Assembly (NCBI GenBank): GCA_003140785.1
Contig: PLKY01000067.1
Span: forward strand, 14,375 to 20,263
DNA: 5,889 nucleotides
Reading direction: 5' to 3'
Origin: Acidobacteriaceae bacterium
GTDB taxonomy: Bacteria > Acidobacteriota > Terriglobia > Terriglobales > Acidobacteriaceae
Shown: in pieces, positions 5,285-5,889 of the stretch
How the letters are laid out: each line of letters begins with the position of its first letter
Position numbering within the stretch: position 1 is the stretch's first letter
Translations under genes and position numbers: made by a program
The notes under the pieces: model-generated
What the model was told of the DNA's origin: nothing
Databases searched by the model: none
The model's input: only the letters and a program-made list of their open reading frames with translations

Positions 5285-5889
5285 TTGCTGTCAACACGAA
5301 GGCGGCGAGAGAAAAGCAGACGAGCGAATAGAGCGAGCCACCATCCGCCGCCCAGGGATGGATGCCAAATCCAATGAGCACGAGGGCGGTGACCGCACTG
5401 GCGATTGCTGGAGCTACGAGGTTTTTGCGCACCCTTTGAATGAAGCACCGCGCCCGCTAAGCAGCGGCGCAGTCCCGGTAAGCAGGAGCAGGAAGAGCCC
5501 GATTGGAACAACTACGCGGTTGTAGAACGGCGGCGCGACAGTGACCTTATTGCCGCCCACAAATTCCGCGATGACGGGCAAGAGCGTGCCGCCGAAGACG
5601 GCGACGCTAGCGGCGAGCAGTATCAGGATATTGGAGAGAAAACTTGACTCCCGCGAGACGAGCGATTCGATTCGATGCTCGGTTTTCAAATAGTCGCGTC
5701 GCAGGGAAAACGTGAGTACGCATACCAGCAGAACGAGCAGGAGAAACATCCAGAACCAAGTGCCAATCGAGGATTGCCCAAAGGCGTGGACGGAACTGAC
5801 GATGCCGGATCGGGTAAGCAGCGTACCGAGAATCGAGAGCAGAAACGTAGAGAAGATTAGCCAGATGTTCCAGTTCTTCATCATGCCGC
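5285..5889 (-). pseudogene. ccmF: ccmF/nrfE-type cytochrome c heme lyase, 3'-truncated and frameshifted, partial
   Basis: The frame entering from the right edge reads MMKNWNIWLIFSTFLLSI, GTLLTRSGIVSSVHAF and later TVAPPFYNRVVVPIG, TGTAPLLSGRGASFKG. These are hallmarks of CcmF, the multi-pass inner-membrane protein that helps attach heme to apocytochrome c. At 5431-5432 one base appears to be missing. The frame then runs into a stop at 5414, while the family sequence continues in the next frame as RKNLVAPAIASAVTALVLI to about SLAAFVLTA (near 5290). The expected conserved RRYGGYxxH region and the last membrane segment never appear, because the sequence switches to the YncE-like fragment. So there are two independent defects, a frameshift and a lost C-terminus. 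The N-terminal half, with the WWD heme motif, would lie beyond 5889. Confidence 0.85.

Noticed and set aside
5205..5525. Plus-strand frame of 106 codons
   Set aside because: Only its short early part (GARSMTLDTKNRTV) is meaningful, as a YncE-like fragment. The rest is antisense to ccmF.

Overview
The window looks like a bacterial chromosome segment of moderately high GC content. Two conserved redox/NO-stress genes lie at the left and a cytochrome c maturation gene at the right. About 3 kb of accessory DNA between them holds a toxin-antitoxin pair, tRNA-derived attachment-site remnants and a run of gene fragments. Acidobacteriota is my best guess for the host, from the family mix (polyferredoxin, Ric, YncE-type propeller, Xre/RES) and from remembered resemblance. 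It is an inference, not a demonstrated assignment.

Left block (1-2172). A membrane NapH/CcoG-type polyferredoxin (42-1136, minus) and a Ric/YtfE/ScdA di-iron Fe-S cluster repair protein (1308-2027, plus) are divergently transcribed. The 171-bp gap between them contains a perfect inverted repeat with 16-bp arms, a candidate shared regulatory site. Both genes appear intact.

Toxin-antitoxin block (2173-3520). On the minus strand an Xre/MbcA-type antitoxin gene (2748-3470) overlaps a RES-domain toxin gene (2173-2751) by 4 bp (TTGA). A good TATAAT -10 box and a perfect 11-3-11 operator lie immediately upstream. The antitoxin carries an N-terminal domain of about 135 residues that I do not recognise.

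Integration-remnant block (3548-4064). There is no convincing gene here. Two partial tRNA sequences lie on the minus strand, one like the 3' part of tRNA-Ala(GGC) and one like part of tRNA-Glu(UUC). Both begin exactly at the anticodon loop, and short tandem repeats lie next to each. This is what tRNA-targeting integrases leave behind, and suggests two past integration events.

Gene-fragment block (4065-5889). On the minus strand an HsdR C-terminal fragment is joined directly to a short internal HsdM fragment, as expected if one deletion removed the rest of a type I restriction-modification operon. The HsdM fragment abuts a plus-strand piece of a YncE-like beta-propeller gene with a frameshift. 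That in turn abuts a ccmF gene that has lost its C-terminus and carries a one-base frameshift; its 5' part lies beyond the window. This segment appears to be a decayed insertion hotspot. The two best-supported functional units are the Ric/polyferredoxin pair and the RES/Xre module.
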